11,502 nt of DNA from Blautia sp. (GTDB taxonomy: Bacteria; Bacillota; Clostridia; Lachnospirales; Lachnospiraceae), in assembly GCA_017515945.1 (NCBI GenBank), contig JAFWDX010000177.1, forward strand, positions 1 through 11,502. Direction: 5' to 3'. Positions 1-6,306 of this stretch are shown here, one piece after another. The notes under the pieces are model-generated. The model saw only the letters and a program-made list of their open reading frames with translations. It made no database searches and was not told the origin of the DNA. A program made the translations under genes and the position numbers. Position 1 is the first letter of the stretch. Each line of letters begins with the position of its first letter.

Positions 1-79
1 GCAGATAAGTCGCGATCCTGTCCGTCATCATCAGCCCCGGATCCTTTATCGCGTTGGCTATGATAAAAAAATTATTCAT
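1..79 (-). CDS. nadK: NAD kinase, N-terminal fragment (runs off the window)
   Basis: Only the first 26 codons are in the window; the rest lies beyond position 1. The visible start reads MNNFFIIANAIKDPGL and then MMTDRIATYL. This resembles the N-terminus of clostridial NAD kinases, where a short hydrophobic strand is followed by N..KD and a helix. NAD kinase phosphorylates NAD to NADP in the cytoplasm with ATP or polyphosphate. The ATG at 79-77 overlaps the tlyA stop in the shape ATGAATAA, an 8-bp overlap, and a purine-rich GAGGGAAGG lies just before it. The tlyA-nadK order is common in Clostridia, and this supports the call more than the short peptide does. The catalytic GGDG and NE/D motifs are outside the window, so identity rests on context plus 26 residues. 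Confidence 0.7.
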   Translation of the reverse strand, partial: MNNFFIIANAIKDPGLMMTDRIATYL

Positions 80-965
80 CTGCCTTCCCTCGTACTGTAT
101 CCAGATTTTCGTGGGCCTGGGCCACCACAAGGCTGATCTGCGCCTCGCATGCCTCATCCGACAGGCCGGCAAGCAGGACGCCGGACGGATCCACGGGATC
201 CGCGGCCGACCGACCCGGCGCGGATACACCCTCAGCCTGACGGCCGAGATACAGCAGGTATTCGATATTTCCCTCCGGTCCTTTGACCGGGGAGAAGGTC
301 AGCATCCTGGGATCAAGGCCGTTTTCCCGGGCATACGCGAGCACGGAACGGATCACCTCCCGATGCACGGCGGGATCCCGGACGACGCCCTTTTTTCCCA
401 CCTTTTCCCTGCCCGCCTCGAACTGGGGCTTGATCAGACAGACGATACACCCGCCCTCGGACAGCAGATCCCGGACAGGTCCGAACACTTTGGACAGAGA
501 GATGAACGAGACATCTATGGACGCGAGATCCGCCTTTTCCGGCAGATCCTCCGGCTTCACATAACGGATATTGGTTTTCTCCATGCAGACAACGCGGGGA
601 TCCGTCCTCAGCTTCCAGTCCAGCTGCCCGTATCCGACATCGATGGCATACACCCGGACGGCGCCGTTCTGGAGCATACAGTCGGTAAAGCCTCCCGTAG
701 ACGCGCCGATATCCAGGCACACCTTTCCCTGCGGCGTCACGGGAAAAACCTGCATGGCCTTTTCCAGCTTCAGTCCGCCGCGGCTCACATAGGCCAGCCG
801 GGCTCCCCGGACCTCGGGAATAATATTCTCATCAAATGTACTGCCGGCTTTGTCCTCTTTCTGCCCGTTGACATAGACATCGCCGGCCATGATCAAAGCT
901 TTCGCTTTTTCCCTGGATGGCGCCAGTCCCTGCTCCACCAGGATCATATCCAGTCTTTTTTTCAT
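72..965 (-). CDS. tlyA: TlyA family rRNA (cytidine-2'-O)-methyltransferase
   Basis: The 297-residue protein has an N-terminal S4 RNA-binding domain (about residues 1-60, MKKRLDMILVEQGLAPSREK) and an FtsJ/RrmJ-like methyltransferase domain (about 61-240). The SAM-binding loop LDIGASTGGFTD is at 84-95. The K-D-K-E tetrad of the family is visible as K66 (RGGLK), D151 (DVSF), K179 (IKPQFE) and E235 (GNIEY). Characterised TlyA proteins 2'-O-methylate cytidines in 16S and/or 23S rRNA; which sites this one uses cannot be read here. About 55 residues follow the methyltransferase core, slightly more than in a typical 270-residue homologue. The ATG at 965 is fixed by an in-frame TGA three codons upstream. 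No Shine-Dalgarno sequence is visible at normal spacing; a 34-bp repeat fills most of the 53-bp gap after dxs. The stop overlaps nadK. Older databases call this family hemolysin A. Confidence 0.95.
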   Translation of the reverse strand: MKKRLDMILVEQGLAPSREKAKALIMAGDVYVNGQKEDKAGSTFDENIIPEVRGARLAYVSRGGLKLEKAMQVFPVTPQGKVCLDIGASTGGFTDCMLQNGAVRVYAIDVGYGQLDWKLRTDPRVVCMEKTNIRYVKPEDLPEKADLASIDVSFISLSKVFGPVRDLLSEGGCIVCLIKPQFEAGREKVGKKGVVRDPAVHREVIRSVLAYARENGLDPRMLTFSPVKGPEGNIEYLLYLGRQAEGVSAPGRSAADPVDPSGVLLAGLSDEACEAQISLVVAQAHENLDTVRGKADE

Positions 966-979
966 TATTTTTCAGCGTT

Positions 980-1013
980 GTAACGATTCAGCCACAAGCT
1001 CCTTCACAGTTAC
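980..1013. repeat. 34-bp palindromic repeat unit, copy R1 (dxs-tlyA gap)
   Basis: This 34-bp unit begins GTAACGATTCAG and ends CTCCTTCACAGTTAC. It matches the left 34 bp of the long copy at 11358-11391 in 31 of 34 positions. The differences include a TG to GA change at positions 6-7 that shortens the outer stem from 8 to 5 pairs. It lies wholly between the dxs stop and the tlyA start. On the transcribed strand it carries AAGGAG (1004-999), 33 nt before the tlyA ATG. Confidence 0.85.
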
Positions 1014-1018
1014 CACAA

Positions 1019-2899
1019 TTACAAGATGGTGTCTTTATTCAGTTCCGCCACTGCCTGTTCGATCATGGCTGCCAGATCCTGGCTGCCGAGACCGATCCTC
1101 ACCCGCAGGGCATCAATGCTCCCCTGCCGGACAAAGCGATCCCAGATCGCGGCGCACAGCACGGTTTTCTCCGGATGACATGCAGACATATAGGTGCATA
1201 CATGCTCTCCAAAGCCGCCGTATTTCGCATTTTCCTCGACAGTGACAAACAGTTCATTTTCATCCGACAGCCGGTCAAGCAGCCCGATATCCATCGGTTT
1301 GACAAAACGCACATTGACCAGGGTCGGGTAGATCCCCTCCGCCTGAAGGATCCGGCATACCTCCATGCAGATCCGCACCATGGTCCCGACCGCCAGTATC
1401 ACCACTCTGGTGCCCTTCATAATGATCTGGGACTTTCCGCGCTTAACCGGCGGACATTCTCCCGGTCCTTCCCATGCCTTCTCCCTGGAGTAACGGATCG
1501 CCACAGGCCCCCGCATGTGCACGGCCTCCCGCAGCATGACAGCCAGCTCCCGGCCGCTGCACGGCGCCATAATGGTCATCCCCGGCATCATGCTCAGGTA
1601 GGACAGGTCAAAATTTCCCTGGTGGGTCTCCCCGTCCGCTCCGACCAGTCCTGCCCTGTCTATGGCAAAGATCACATGCAGATCCTGCATGCAAACATCA
1701 TGCATGAGCTGGTCAAAGCCTCTTTGCAGGAACGAGGAATAGACCGCCACGACAGGCAGCATCCCTCCCAGGGCGAGACCGGCGGCAAAGGTGACCGCAT
1801 GGCCCTCGGCGATCCCCACGTCAAAGAACCGTTCCGGCCAGATCTCTGCAAATCTGGACAGACCTGTCCCGTCCGGCATCGCGGCCGTCACCGTCACCAG
1901 ATGACGGTACTTTTTGCCCAGTTCACAGATCGTCTTTGAGAAAATATCCGTGTAGGTTGGCGCGGTCTTTTTTTCCAGCAGCTCTCCCGTCGCGATATCA
2001 AAAGGACCCGTCCCGTGAAAGCGCTCGGGATAATCGCTGGCCGGCGCGTAGCCGGCGCCCTTGCGGGTCAGTACGTGTACGATCACCGGGCCGTTTACCT
2101 TTTTGGCCTCATTCAGCAGGCGCATCACCTGGCGCATATCGGAGCCGTCCACAGGACCCAGATAGGTCAGCCCCATATCCTCAAAAAGCATTCCGGGAAT
2201 AAACAGATGCTTGATCCCGCTCTTGGTGCGCCGCATGGTATCGATCATGGCCGGCCCGACCCTGGGGATCTTTTCCAGGTTGCGGGTCACAGAAAGCTTC
2301 ATGCCTGTATAAGCCTCAGTCGTCCGGATCGCGCTCAGATAAGAGGACATACCGCCCACGTTGGGGGATATGGACATATTGTTGTCATTCAGCACTATGA
2401 TAAAATTTGTCTTAAGACCCGCCGCGTTATTCAACGCCTCAAAGGCCATCCCACCGGTCAGCGCCCCGTCTCCGATGACGGATACCACCCGGTAATGACG
2501 GCCCTGCAGATCTCTGGCCCGCACATATCCCAGCCCGGCCGAGATGGAATTTGAGCTGTGTCCTGTATCAAAGGCATCACAGGGGCTTTCCTCCCTCTTT
2601 GGGAAGCCGCTCAGGCCCCCCTCGCTCCTCAAGGTGGAAAACTCGTCTTTTCTCCCTGTAAGGATCTTGTGTGTATAGGCCTGATGCCCCACATCCCAAA
2701 TCAGCTTGTCCTGCGGGAAATGCAGCACGTTGTGCAACGCCAGCGTCAGCTCCACCACGCCGAGATTGGAAGCCAGATGGCCTCCGGTACGGCTGACAGA
2801 GCTGATCAGAAACTGTCGGATCTCCTCTGCCAGCACAGGAAAATCCTCCAGCGGAATATTGTGTATATCGTTCGGCTTATTGATCCTGTCCAGTATCAT
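1019..2899 (-). CDS. dxs: 1-deoxy-D-xylulose-5-phosphate synthase
   Basis: The 626-residue protein has the usual length for DXS. This cytoplasmic thiamine-diphosphate enzyme condenses pyruvate with glyceraldehyde 3-phosphate to give DXP, the entry point of the MEP isoprenoid pathway and a precursor of thiamine and pyridoxal. The ThDP/Mg motif runs from GDGALTGG at 143 to NDNNMSIS at 171. The N-terminal catalytic histidine is H41 (TGGHLASNLG). The second domain has the catalytic glutamate E365 in GIAEGHAVTFAAG and the DRAGLVGADGETHQG block (414-428) with H426. A C-terminal transketolase domain follows from about 500. One oddity is G366 directly after the catalytic glutamate, where most DXS have Q or E. 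The start ATG has ACAAGGAG six bases upstream. It lies 45 bp after ispA, consistent with joint supply of isoprenoid precursors. Confidence 0.97.
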   Translation of the reverse strand: MILDRINKPNDIHNIPLEDFPVLAEEIRQFLISSVSRTGGHLASNLGVVELTLALHNVLHFPQDKLIWDVGHQAYTHKILTGRKDEFSTLRSEGGLSGFPKREESPCDAFDTGHSSNSISAGLGYVRARDLQGRHYRVVSVIGDGALTGGMAFEALNNAAGLKTNFIIVLNDNNMSISPNVGGMSSYLSAIRTTEAYTGMKLSVTRNLEKIPRVGPAMIDTMRRTKSGIKHLFIPGMLFEDMGLTYLGPVDGSDMRQVMRLLNEAKKVNGPVIVHVLTRKGAGYAPASDYPERFHGTGPFDIATGELLEKKTAPTYTDIFSKTICELGKKYRHLVTVTAAMPDGTGLSRFAEIWPERFFDVGIAEGHAVTFAAGLALGGMLPVVAVYSSFLQRGFDQLMHDVCMQDLHVIFAIDRAGLVGADGETHQGNFDLSYLSMMPGMTIMAPCSGRELAVMLREAVHMRGPVAIRYSREKAWEGPGECPPVKRGKSQIIMKGTRVVILAVGTMVRICMEVCRILQAEGIYPTLVNVRFVKPMDIGLLDRLSDENELFVTVEENAKYGGFGEHVCTYMSACHPEKTVLCAAIWDRFVRQGSIDALRVRIGLGSQDLAAMIEQAVAELNKDTIL

Positions 2900-2944
2900 G
2901 GTTCGCTCCTTGTCCTTCTGCCCATTCTCTTTCAGGCAGGACCC

Positions 2945-3832
2945 TCAGAAACGTCTGGTGGTCATGGCACGCGTCAGCTCCTGAAGGAAGGATGTATCCG
3001 CCTTCAGGCCCGAGAGAAGGGCAAGGGCTTCCCCGGACAGCTTCTGAACACAGCGGTCCGCTTCGGCAAGCCCGTAAAGTGTGACATAGGTAGTCTTGTT
3101 GTTTTTTTCGTCGCTGTGGACCGGTTTGCCCAGCGCGGCCTGATCTCCTTCCACATCCAGGATATCGTCCCGGATCTGGAAAGCCACGCCGATCTTTCGC
3201 GCCGCCTCCAGCAGAACGGCGGTATCCGCCTCATCCGCGCCGGCCAGCACAGCGCCTGCCGTCATGGACGCCTCGATCAGGGCAGCGGTCTTTTTTTCAT
3301 AGATGTAAGAAAGGGTGTCGGCCGGAATCGGCTTTCCTTCCAGCGCCACATCCACGCTCTGGCCGCCGAGCATCCCCCGGATCCCGGTTTTTTCAGCGAT
3401 CAGGCTGAGGGTCCGGGCAACCGCATCCGTATCATGGCCCATTCCAAAGGCCCTGCACATGGTCTCATACGCATAATTGAGCAGGGCGTCCCCCGCCAGG
3501 ATGGCGGCCGCTTCCCCGTAAACCCGGTGCGTCGTGGGACGTCCTCTGCGCAGGTCGTCATTGTCCAGCGCCGGCAGATCATCATGGATCAGGGAATGGG
3601 TATGGATCATTTCCATCCCTGCCATAAAGGGCTCGATCACAGCTCCCTCCCCGCCAAAGACGGCAAATGTCTCCGCCATCAATACCGGCCGCAGGCGCTT
3701 TCCGCCCGCCAGCAGGCTGTAACTCATGGCATCCGCGAGCTCTTTTGCAGGCCCCTCCTGCGGAGGGAGAAAACGGGCGAGAACCTCCTCCGCCCGGGCT
3801 GTCCTTGCAGCCAGTTCTTCTTTAAAATTCAC
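2945..3832 (-). CDS. ispA: Polyprenyl diphosphate synthase, probable farnesyl (or geranylgeranyl) diphosphate synthase
   Basis: A trans-prenyltransferase of 295 residues from the chosen GTG start. It condenses isopentenyl diphosphate with allylic diphosphates to make C15 (possibly C20) chains for undecaprenyl and quinone precursors. Visible are GGKRLRP (43-49), the first aspartate-rich motif DDLPALD (84-90, the bacterial type with a four-residue spacer), RRGRPTTH (95-102), KT (181-182), FQ (218-219) and the second aspartate-rich motif DDILD (222-226). Position -5 before the first motif is H79, not the Y/F usual in bacterial FPP synthases, so product length is uncertain. In-frame ATGs at 3850 and 3844 would give six or four more residues. 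GTG is preferred because it gives MNFKEEL, the usual family beginning, and has GAGGATGGGA upstream. It overlaps xseB by 11 bp. The family is certain, the start fairly so. Confidence 0.93.
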   Translation of the reverse strand: MNFKEELAARTARAEEVLARFLPPQEGPAKELADAMSYSLLAGGKRLRPVLMAETFAVFGGEGAVIEPFMAGMEMIHTHSLIHDDLPALDNDDLRRGRPTTHRVYGEAAAILAGDALLNYAYETMCRAFGMGHDTDAVARTLSLIAEKTGIRGMLGGQSVDVALEGKPIPADTLSYIYEKKTAALIEASMTAGAVLAGADEADTAVLLEAARKIGVAFQIRDDILDVEGDQAALGKPVHSDEKNNKTTYVTLYGLAEADRCVQKLSGEALALLSGLKADTSFLQELTRAMTTRRF

Positions 3833-4085
3833 TGTATGTCCCATCCTCATTGATCTGAAGCATCTTTTTCTCTACGAGGTCAAGCTTTTCGCTGCATTTT
3901 CTGAGCAGCTCGACGCCTGTTTTATAAAGCGCAAAGGACTCCTCCAGAGAAGTCTGCGGATCCTCCAGGCGGGCGGAGATCTCCTCCAGTCTGGCGAAAT
4001 TCTCCTCCAGCCCCGGCTCCGCCTGGGTCTCTGCAGCCGTTTCAGAAACGGCAGGGTCAGTATTTTTTACGTTGTTTTCAGGCAT
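3822..4085 (-). CDS. xseB: Exodeoxyribonuclease VII small subunit
   Basis: This 87-residue protein matches the XseB family (usually 60-85 residues). From about residue 28 the pattern FARLEEISARLEDPQTSLEE runs into SFALYKTGVELLRKCSEKL and then VEKK, which is the conserved two-helix coiled hairpin. The first 27 residues are an acidic, low-complexity extension rich in E, A and T. XseB has no catalytic residues; several copies bind one XseA to form exonuclease VII, which degrades single-stranded DNA from both ends. The gene starts inside the end of xseA (19-bp overlap) and runs into ispA, so translation is probably coupled to xseA. This suits a complex needing subunits in fixed ratio. Confidence 0.93.
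   Translation of the reverse strand: MPENNVKNTDPAVSETAAETQAEPGLEENFARLEEISARLEDPQTSLEESFALYKTGVELLRKCSEKLDLVEKKMLQINEDGTYSEF
3839..3846 (-). promoter_or_regulatory. Shine-Dalgarno-like sequence favouring the ispA GTG start
   Basis: The transcribed strand reads GGATGGGA six bases before the GTG at 3832. The competing ATGs at 3850 and 3844 have no purine-rich tract at proper spacing. The sequence lies within the xseB coding region, as expected for overlapping genes. Confidence 0.45.
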
Positions 4086-5347
4086 ATCTGTTCTGTCTCC
4101 CTGACAACGGCATGTACCACACCGTCGATCACATAAATATCAAGCGGGTCATCCTTTTCTACCTGCGAGATCCCCGTCAGTGTATGTCCGTCCGGTCCTG
4201 ACACATAAGAAAAGCCCTGGCGGAGCTTGCGCAGGGGACTCAGGCCCTCCAGACGCTCAGCCCACAGTGCCAGCTCGTGGCGGTACCGGGTCCGCTTTTT
4301 CTCCATCGCCGCCCCCAGCGACTCCTGCAGCCTGTCACGGGTACGAATGGAGCTTTCAAGCTTATCCTCCATGTGGGCCTGCATGGCCTCCTGCAGGTGC
4401 AGCAGATGCTGACGGTTCTCGCGCAGACGGCTGGCAGGCGAAAGAAGCCTGAAAGACGCAGTAAGCCGGTCCAGCCGGCTCCTCGCCAGACGGATCCGGC
4501 TCTCCATGGCATTTTCAAGCCTCACCCTGTACTGCCTGTTGCGCAGCAGGATCTGGGATACGTCATCCACAGCCAGCTCCGCCGCCGCAGACGGCGTCGG
4601 CGCACGCAGATCCGCCACAAAATCCGAGATCGCCACATCCGGTTCATGGCCGACCGCGGAGATCACAGGCGTGCGGCACGCAAAGATCGCCCGCGCCACC
4701 GCCTCCTCATTAAAGGCCCACAGATCCTCCAGCGAGCCGCCTCCCCGGCCTACGATGATCGTATCCACCCCGGCCTGATCCATGACCTGCAGCCCCCGGG
4801 CGATACTGGCTGCCGCACCCTCGCCCTGGACCTGTGCCGGGTACAGGATCAGCTGAATGCCCGGGTTGCGCCGCAGCGCGACCGTCCGGATGTCCTGGAT
4901 CGCTTTGCCTGTCGGCGCGGTGACGATACCCAGCCGGCGGATCATGCGGGGAATGGGCTGCTTGTACGCGGGATCGAACATTCCCATCTCTTCCAGCTCT
5001 TTTTTCAGCGCCAGGAAGCGCTCATACAGCACCCCTGCGCCCTCCAGCACGATCTGCCGGGCGTAAAGCTGGTATTTTCCGTCTCTCTCGTAAACCTCCA
5101 CGGATCCTGTGGCCACCACGCGGTCTCCGTCCTTCATCGCAAAACCGAGGCCTCTGCGCTGACCCGCAAACATGACGCAGGACAGAACGCCGGTCTCATC
5201 CTTGAGCGAAAAATAGATGTGTCCGCTGGAGTGGTATTTGCAGTTGGACACTTCGCCGGCCACCTGGATCCTTTGCAGGAAATAATCCTGACCGAACATA
5301 TTGCGGATATATCGGTTTACCTGGCCGACGGTATATGTATTACTCAT
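4067..5347 (-). CDS. xseA: Exodeoxyribonuclease VII large subunit
   Basis: The 426-residue protein is the catalytic subunit of exonuclease VII. An N-terminal OB-fold (about 1-105, with SNCKYHSSGHIYFSLKD at 34-50) binds single-stranded DNA. The catalytic domain follows, with TAPTGKAIQDI (143-153), GRGGGSLEDLWAFNEE (200-215) and SAVGHEPDVAISDFVADLRA (230-249) followed by PTPSAAAE. By comparison with the E. coli enzyme, D152, R201, H234 and D237 are likely active-site residues. A charged helical region (about 270-385) carries the family's long coiled coil, and a short C-terminal strand segment ends the protein. The ATG at 5347 overlaps the nusB stop in the shape ATGAGTAA. The frame stays open upstream to 5479, but that extension lies in nusB and has no family similarity. 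XseB follows with a 19-bp overlap. Confidence 0.96.
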   Translation of the reverse strand: MSNTYTVGQVNRYIRNMFGQDYFLQRIQVAGEVSNCKYHSSGHIYFSLKDETGVLSCVMFAGQRRGLGFAMKDGDRVVATGSVEVYERDGKYQLYARQIVLEGAGVLYERFLALKKELEEMGMFDPAYKQPIPRMIRRLGIVTAPTGKAIQDIRTVALRRNPGIQLILYPAQVQGEGAAASIARGLQVMDQAGVDTIIVGRGGGSLEDLWAFNEEAVARAIFACRTPVISAVGHEPDVAISDFVADLRAPTPSAAAELAVDDVSQILLRNRQYRVRLENAMESRIRLARSRLDRLTASFRLLSPASRLRENRQHLLHLQEAMQAHMEDKLESSIRTRDRLQESLGAAMEKKRTRYRHELALWAERLEGLSPLRKLRQGFSYVSGPDGHTLTGISQVEKDDPLDIYVIDGVVHAVVRETEQICLKTT

Positions 5348-5768
5348 TTTCCCGGGCGATCCTGCCCAGCAGACCGTTGACAAACGGGCCGGATGAATCG
5401 CTGCCGTAGTTTTTAGCCAGTTCCACAGCCTCATTGATGGCCACGCCGACAGGCACATTCCCGTCGTACAGCATCTCATATACAGCCAGGCGCAGGATCG
5501 CGAGATCCACCTGGCTCATACACTCTGTTTTCCAGCCCTCGCTGACCGTGTTGAGGCGGGCGTCGATCTCCGGCAGCTTCTCAATGATCTGCGCGTATTT
5601 GTCACGGATATATGCCTGATCCTCAGGGGTATATTCCGGCTGTACGTCCATATCGTCATCGAGCCTGTCAAAATACAGTTCAAGCTGCTGCGGCTTCTCT
5701 TCATCCGGATGAAAGCCTTCCAGGAAAAGGAGCCTGAATATATGTTGTCTCTGTTCGCTTCTGCGCAT
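5340..5768 (-). CDS. nusB: Transcription antitermination factor NusB
   Basis: The 142-residue all-helical RNA-binding protein has the usual family length (E. coli 139). It begins MRRSEQRQHIFRLLF, the arginine-rich first helix that contacts boxA RNA, and has the C-terminal signature ILRLAVYEMLY (90-100) followed by NVPVGVAINEAVELAKNYG and FVNGLLGRIA. With NusE/S10 it binds boxA in rRNA leaders and keeps RNA polymerase processive. The middle (about 22-50) is acidic and varies between species. GGAGG lies just before the ATG. The 26-bp gap after the Asp23-family gene and the 8-bp overlap with xseA place it inside the operon. Confidence 0.96.
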   Translation of the reverse strand: MRRSEQRQHIFRLLFLEGFHPDEEKPQQLELYFDRLDDDMDVQPEYTPEDQAYIRDKYAQIIEKLPEIDARLNTVSEGWKTECMSQVDLAILRLAVYEMLYDGNVPVGVAINEAVELAKNYGSDSSGPFVNGLLGRIARENE

Positions 5769-5794
5769 ATTTCCTCCGCTCTGTCCGGTTGCCG

Positions 5795-6181
5795 TCAGCT
5801 TTCCTTTGTGTTTTCCATCTCAACGCTGACAATATGAATATTGACGTTGCCGACCTTAAGCCCTGTCATATTTTCAATGGCGGATTTCACCTTTTCCTGC
5901 ACACGGGCGCAGGTCGCGGGAATATTGGCGTTATACGCCACGTTGAGGCTGAGATCCACTGTGACCACATCGTCTTTGATGCTTACGCGGACGCCTTTCG
6001 AAAGGTTCTTTACACCCAGCCTGCTGACGAGTTCATTGGTGATGTTTCCGGCAATGGATGCGACTCCGTCTGCCTCGGTGGCGGCAAGGCCGGCCACGAC
6101 CGTTACAACCTCGTCCGCGATGTTCACCTGGCCGATCCCGCCCAGATCCTTTATTTTGTAGGTCGTTCTTTTTTCAGCCAT
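5795..6181 (-). CDS. Asp23/Gls24 family envelope stress protein (YqhY-like)
   Basis: The 128-residue protein is a single Asp23/Gls24 domain. Hallmarks are GQVNIADEVVTVVAGLAATEADGVASI (17-43), then a repeated strand pattern KGVRVSIKDDVVTVDLSLNVAYNANI (62-87), then a helix VQEKVKSAIENMTGLKV and NVNIHIVSVEM. No signal peptide or membrane segment is visible. In Bacillus the homologue YqhY sits next to the accBC and nusB genes and has been linked to control of fatty-acid synthesis. Staphylococcal Asp23 is membrane-associated through a partner. The position immediately before nusB agrees with the YqhY type, but no biochemical role can be assigned. AAGGAGG lies seven bases before the ATG. It is the first gene after the putative promoter at 6268-6296. 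Confidence 0.93.
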   Translation of the reverse strand: MAEKRTTYKIKDLGGIGQVNIADEVVTVVAGLAATEADGVASIAGNITNELVSRLGVKNLSKGVRVSIKDDVVTVDLSLNVAYNANIPATCARVQEKVKSAIENMTGLKVGNVNIHIVSVEMENTKES

Positions 6182-6218
6182 TTAGCTTCCTCCTTGAGGC
6201 TTTGAGCCAATACAGATC

Positions 6219-6252
6219 GTAACTGTTCAGGAACAGGCTCCTTCACAGTTTC
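6219..6252. repeat. 34-bp palindromic repeat unit, copy R2 (leader of the asp23-nusB operon)
   Basis: It begins GTAACTGTTCAGGAACAG and ends GCTCCTTCACAGTTTC, matching the left 34 bp of the 11358 copy in 30 of 34 positions. Its own substitutions create a perfect inner palindrome, CTGTTC-AG-GAACAG (6223-6236), absent from the other copies. It lies between the putative promoter and the ribosome binding site of the asp23-like gene, so it would be in the 5' untranslated leader. Confidence 0.85.
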
Positions 6253-6267
6253 CATAGATTTATATGT

Positions 6268-6296
6268 ATTATAACAAAGACAATGATAAATTGAAA
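6268..6296 (-). promoter_or_regulatory. Putative promoter of the asp23-nusB-xse-isp operon
   Basis: The transcribed strand has a perfect -10 hexamer TATAAT (6273-6268). A weak -35, TTTCAA (6296-6291), is 17 bases upstream. The stretch is AT-rich against GC-rich surroundings and lies in the 125-bp gap between the prfC stop and the asp23-like start. The -35 matches consensus in only three of six positions, so this is a candidate. Transcription would begin near 6261, just before repeat R2. Confidence 0.5.
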
Positions 6297-6306
6297 CACG
6301 CAGGCT

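Noticed and set aside
72..965. TlyA as a hemolysin or toxin
   Set aside because: The S4 plus FtsJ-type domains and the K-D-K-E tetrad show an rRNA methyltransferase; the hemolysin name is historical.
5348..5479. 44-codon N-terminal extension of xseA
   Set aside because: It lies inside nusB in another frame; MSNTYTVGQVNRYIR at 5347 is the usual XseA beginning.
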